From positions 1 to 7,667 of the forward strand of contig CALGHA010000199.1 in the NCBI GenBank assembly GCA_937915835.1: a stretch of 7,667 nt of DNA, read 5' to 3'. Source of the stretch: an uncultured Fretibacterium sp. (GTDB lineage Bacteria; Synergistota; Synergistia; Synergistales; Aminobacteriaceae). The position numbers and the translations under genes were made by a program. Shown here one piece after another: positions 5,915-7,667 of the stretch. The notes under the pieces were generated by a model. It worked only from the letters and a program-made list of their open reading frames with translations, made no database searches and had not been told where the DNA came from. The stretch's first letter is position 1, and every line of letters starts with the position of its first letter.

Positions 5915-7415
5915 TTGTAGAATTTCCTCCTCCTGTTGCATATCTCATAATTAATTCCTGGCTCAACTCATTTTTCCCGAGATTGGCCGTAATTCTTCCC
6001 TCGTGCATGACTAAAACCCTGTCTGACATGTTAATGACTTCCGGCAAGTCCGAACTTATCATCAAGATTGCTACTCCTTGTTTAGCGAGTTCATTCATGA
6101 AAGCGTAAATTTCTGCTCGTGCTCCAACGTCAACGCCTCGAGTAGGTTCATCGAGAATTAATAATTTCGGTTTGGTCGCAAGCCATTTCGCAATTACTAT
6201 TTTCTGCTGATTTCCGCCTGATAAGTTTTCGGTCAATTGTTCAGCTGATGGCGTTTTGATTTCAAGCTCCTCGATGTAACGCGCAATTGCTTCTTTTTCC
6301 ATCTTGGGATTACCAAGCGGATGGCCTCTGAAGATTTCGTGTAACACAGTCAACGTCAAGTTATAGCCGACGGAATTAATCAACACTAAGCCTTCTTCCT
6401 TGCGATTTTCCGGAACTAAAGCAATCCCATTGTTCATAGCGTCCCTGACTGAGCGAATATGTACAGGCTTGCCATCGATTAAGATTTCGCCAGTGTATTT
6501 ATTATCAATTCCGAAAATGCAGTGTGAAGTCTCGCTTCGTCCAGCACCAACAAGGCCCGACATTCCGACAATTTCACCCTCACGAACTGAGAATGATACG
6601 CCATTCACGAACGGAGGAGAAACTAAATCTTTCACCTCAACTACAACTTTTCCGGGCTTAACTTCGTCTTTGAAGTATAACTGTGTCAATTCTCGTCCGA
6701 CCATCATAGCTATTAACTGGTCGTTCGTAGTCTCACGGGTATTAACAGTTCCGACATATTGACCGTCGCGCATAATCGTAACTCTGTCAGTAATCGCGAA
6801 AAGTTCACTCATTCTATGAGAGATATAGATTATCCCGATTCCCTGAGCTTTGAGCTGCCTCATTGTCTCGAATAATACTTCAGTCTCCTTGTCAGTGAGT
6901 GATGCCGTCGGTTCGTCCATGACGAGAATATCAGCCTTTACGGATAATGCCTTCGCAATCTCGACCATCTGTTGCTGTGCAATGCTCAAGTCCTTAATCA
7001 GCGTGTTCGGGTCAAAGTCAAGCCCCAATCTTTCGAGTAACTTTTTGGCTTCCTCGTTCTCCTGACCTCGCTTGATAATTCCCGCAATATTTCTCTCGCG
7101 TCCTAAGAACATATTTTCAGCGATTGAGAGATAAGGGACTAAGCACAATTCCTGATGGATTACGCTGATACCATGAGCCTGAGAATCTGCGACACTCTTC
7201 ATGATGTGGGATTTGCCCTTAACGATGACTTCTCCTTCTTCAGGAATATAAATCCCAGCGAGGCACTTAATCAACGTCGATTTTCCCGCACCATTCTCAC
7301 CTAAAAGCGCGTGAACTTCCCCAGCCTTAAGCTCAAAATTTACGTCCTTCAGAGCATAAACGCCAGGAAACTTCTTGTGAATATTCTTCATTTGCAATAA
7401 TATTTCTTCTGCCAT
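5904..7415 (-). CDS. rbsA: RbsA/MglA-type sugar ABC transporter ATPase with two NBDs, 503 aa
   Basis: This peripheral cytoplasmic ATPase powers monosaccharide import. NBD1 has Walker A GENGAGKST (39-47), Q-loop Q88, signature LSIAQQQMVEIAKAL (143-157), Walker B ILVMDEPT (163-170) and switch H200. NBD2 has a degenerate Walker A with GAGRSE (290-295, Arg for the catalytic Lys), PENRKEEGL (335-343), signature LSGGNQQK (398-405), Walker B LLILDEPTRGVDVGA (418-432) and SSD in place of the switch His. This asymmetry is normal for RbsA/MglA proteins, where NBD2 is thought to hydrolyse poorly. In NBD1 the usual LSIGQQQ reads LSIAQQQ. Length is typical. An SD GAGAGGTG (7433-7426) lies 10 bases before ATG 7415, and the upstream gene ends 18 bases away, so it is internal to an operon. 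The substrate is inferred from family only. Confidence 0.93.
   Translation of the reverse strand: MAEEILLQMKNIHKKFPGVYALKDVNFELKAGEVHALLGENGAGKSTLIKCLAGIYIPEEGEVIVKGKSHIMKSVADSQAHGISVIHQELCLVPYLSIAENMFLGRERNIAGIIKRGQENEEAKKLLERLGLDFDPNTLIKDLSIAQQQMVEIAKALSVKADILVMDEPTASLTDKETEVLFETMRQLKAQGIGIIYISHRMSELFAITDRVTIMRDGQYVGTVNTRETTNDQLIAMMVGRELTQLYFKDEVKPGKVVVEVKDLVSPPFVNGVSFSVREGEIVGMSGLVGAGRSETSHCIFGIDNKYTGEILIDGKPVHIRSVRDAMNNGIALVPENRKEEGLVLINSVGYNLTLTVLHEIFRGHPLGNPKMEKEAIARYIEELEIKTPSAEQLTENLSGGNQQKIVIAKWLATKPKLLILDEPTRGVDVGARAEIYAFMNELAKQGVAILMISSDLPEVINMSDRVLVMHEGRITANLGKNELSQELIMRYATGGGNSTNAA
5926..5934 (-). promoter_or_regulatory. Shine-Dalgarno that fixes the permease start
   Basis: AGGAGGAGG read on the minus strand lies inside the last codons of the ATPase gene, where it encodes part of an ATGGGN tail. 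It is 11 bases upstream of ATG 5914. It favours that start over ATG 5941, which lies upstream of the SD itself. Confidence 0.75.
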
Positions 7416-7433
7416 TAAAGATTTTCACCTCTC

Positions 7434-7667
7434 TTATTTTTTCTTAACAGCTAATGCAGGCTTATAAATTATTCCTTCATTGAGCCACGCTGAGACCGTT
7501 ATTAACCTTTCTGCAGGGACAACATCAATTTCCTCGCCGTCGAAATCGTAAAACTCCGCAATATAATCATCTTCCGAAGGCTTTGACGAGTTCGCAAGCC
7601 AGATTAATTTTGCTCCTTCCGGAACATCTTCACTCAAGATAACTTCAAACTCGTGCATTCCTGAAAC
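7434..7667 (-). CDS. C-terminal fragment of an unrecognised protein upstream of the sugar ATPase
   Basis: This frame is open from the window edge (first codons Val-Ser-Gly) to TAA at 7436-7434, so I read it as the last 77 residues of a longer gene. A Met at 7658 could start a 74-residue protein, but the only SD-like bases (AGGA) touch the ATG, which makes initiation there unlikely. The sequence is acidic with beta-strand-like alternation (FEVILSEDVPEGAKLIWLAN, then DFDGEEIDVVPAERLITVSAW) and ends KPALAVKKK. It does not resemble the C-terminus of RbsB-type binding proteins as I know them, and I assign no family. It could be the end of a secreted or multidomain protein. The 18-base gap before the ATPase start implies co-transcription. 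Confidence 0.55.
   Translation of the reverse strand, partial: VSGMHEFEVILSEDVPEGAKLIWLANSSKPSEDDYIAEFYDFDGEEIDVVPAERLITVSAWLNEGIIYKPALAVKKK

Noticed and set aside
5915..5941. Nine-residue N-terminal extension of the permease from ATG 5941
   Set aside because: The strong SD lies inside this extension and is correctly spaced for ATG 5914. The added residues are only the SD read as acidic codons.

Overview
The window looks like a chromosomal stretch from a moderately AT-rich, probably strictly anaerobic bacterium. The grounds are a small clostridial-type 2[4Fe-4S] ferredoxin and a sugar ABC importer next to housekeeping DNA repair. My best guess is Synergistota or a Firmicutes-like gut anaerobe. 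That is an impression from protein style only, because nothing in the window fixes the taxonomy.

Layout. Positions 1-147 (+) hold the last 48 codons of an unrecognised gene. An extended -10 promoter at 187-195 then drives a 57-residue ferredoxin (274-447), closed by a strong intrinsic terminator at 477-511. A 164-base leader (512-675) follows and holds the most unusual signal in the window. A perfect Shine-Dalgarno octamer at 557-564 lies 111 bases from the next gene's ATG. The two are separated by a segment bounded by a perfect 10-base inverted repeat (568-577 and 657-666). If that stem forms, SD and start codon come to within about 12 bases. The gene it would serve (676-4131) encodes a large UvrD/AddA-type helicase whose C-terminus is a RecB-family nuclease with the four-cysteine iron-sulfur signature normally associated with AddB. 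A six-helix DUF1275/YoaK-family membrane protein (4115-4876) overlaps its end and starts with TTG.

A bidirectional terminator at 4889-4920 separates these genes from a minus-strand operon. In transcription order that operon is the C-terminus of an unrecognised gene (7667-7434), a tandem-NBD sugar ABC ATPase of the RbsA/MglA type (7415-5904) and an RbsC-type permease (5914-4943). The genes are tightly spaced (18-base gap, then an 11-base overlap) and each has a good SD. No periplasmic binding protein is visible, so it must lie further upstream or elsewhere.

How the genes work together. The ABC ATPase and permease would form the membrane core of one importer, probably for ribose or a similar monosaccharide. 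The helicase-nuclease would process double-strand DNA ends for recombination, probably with a partner subunit that is not in this window. The ferredoxin is a stand-alone electron carrier. No tRNA, rRNA, CRISPR array, transposase or phage gene was seen.
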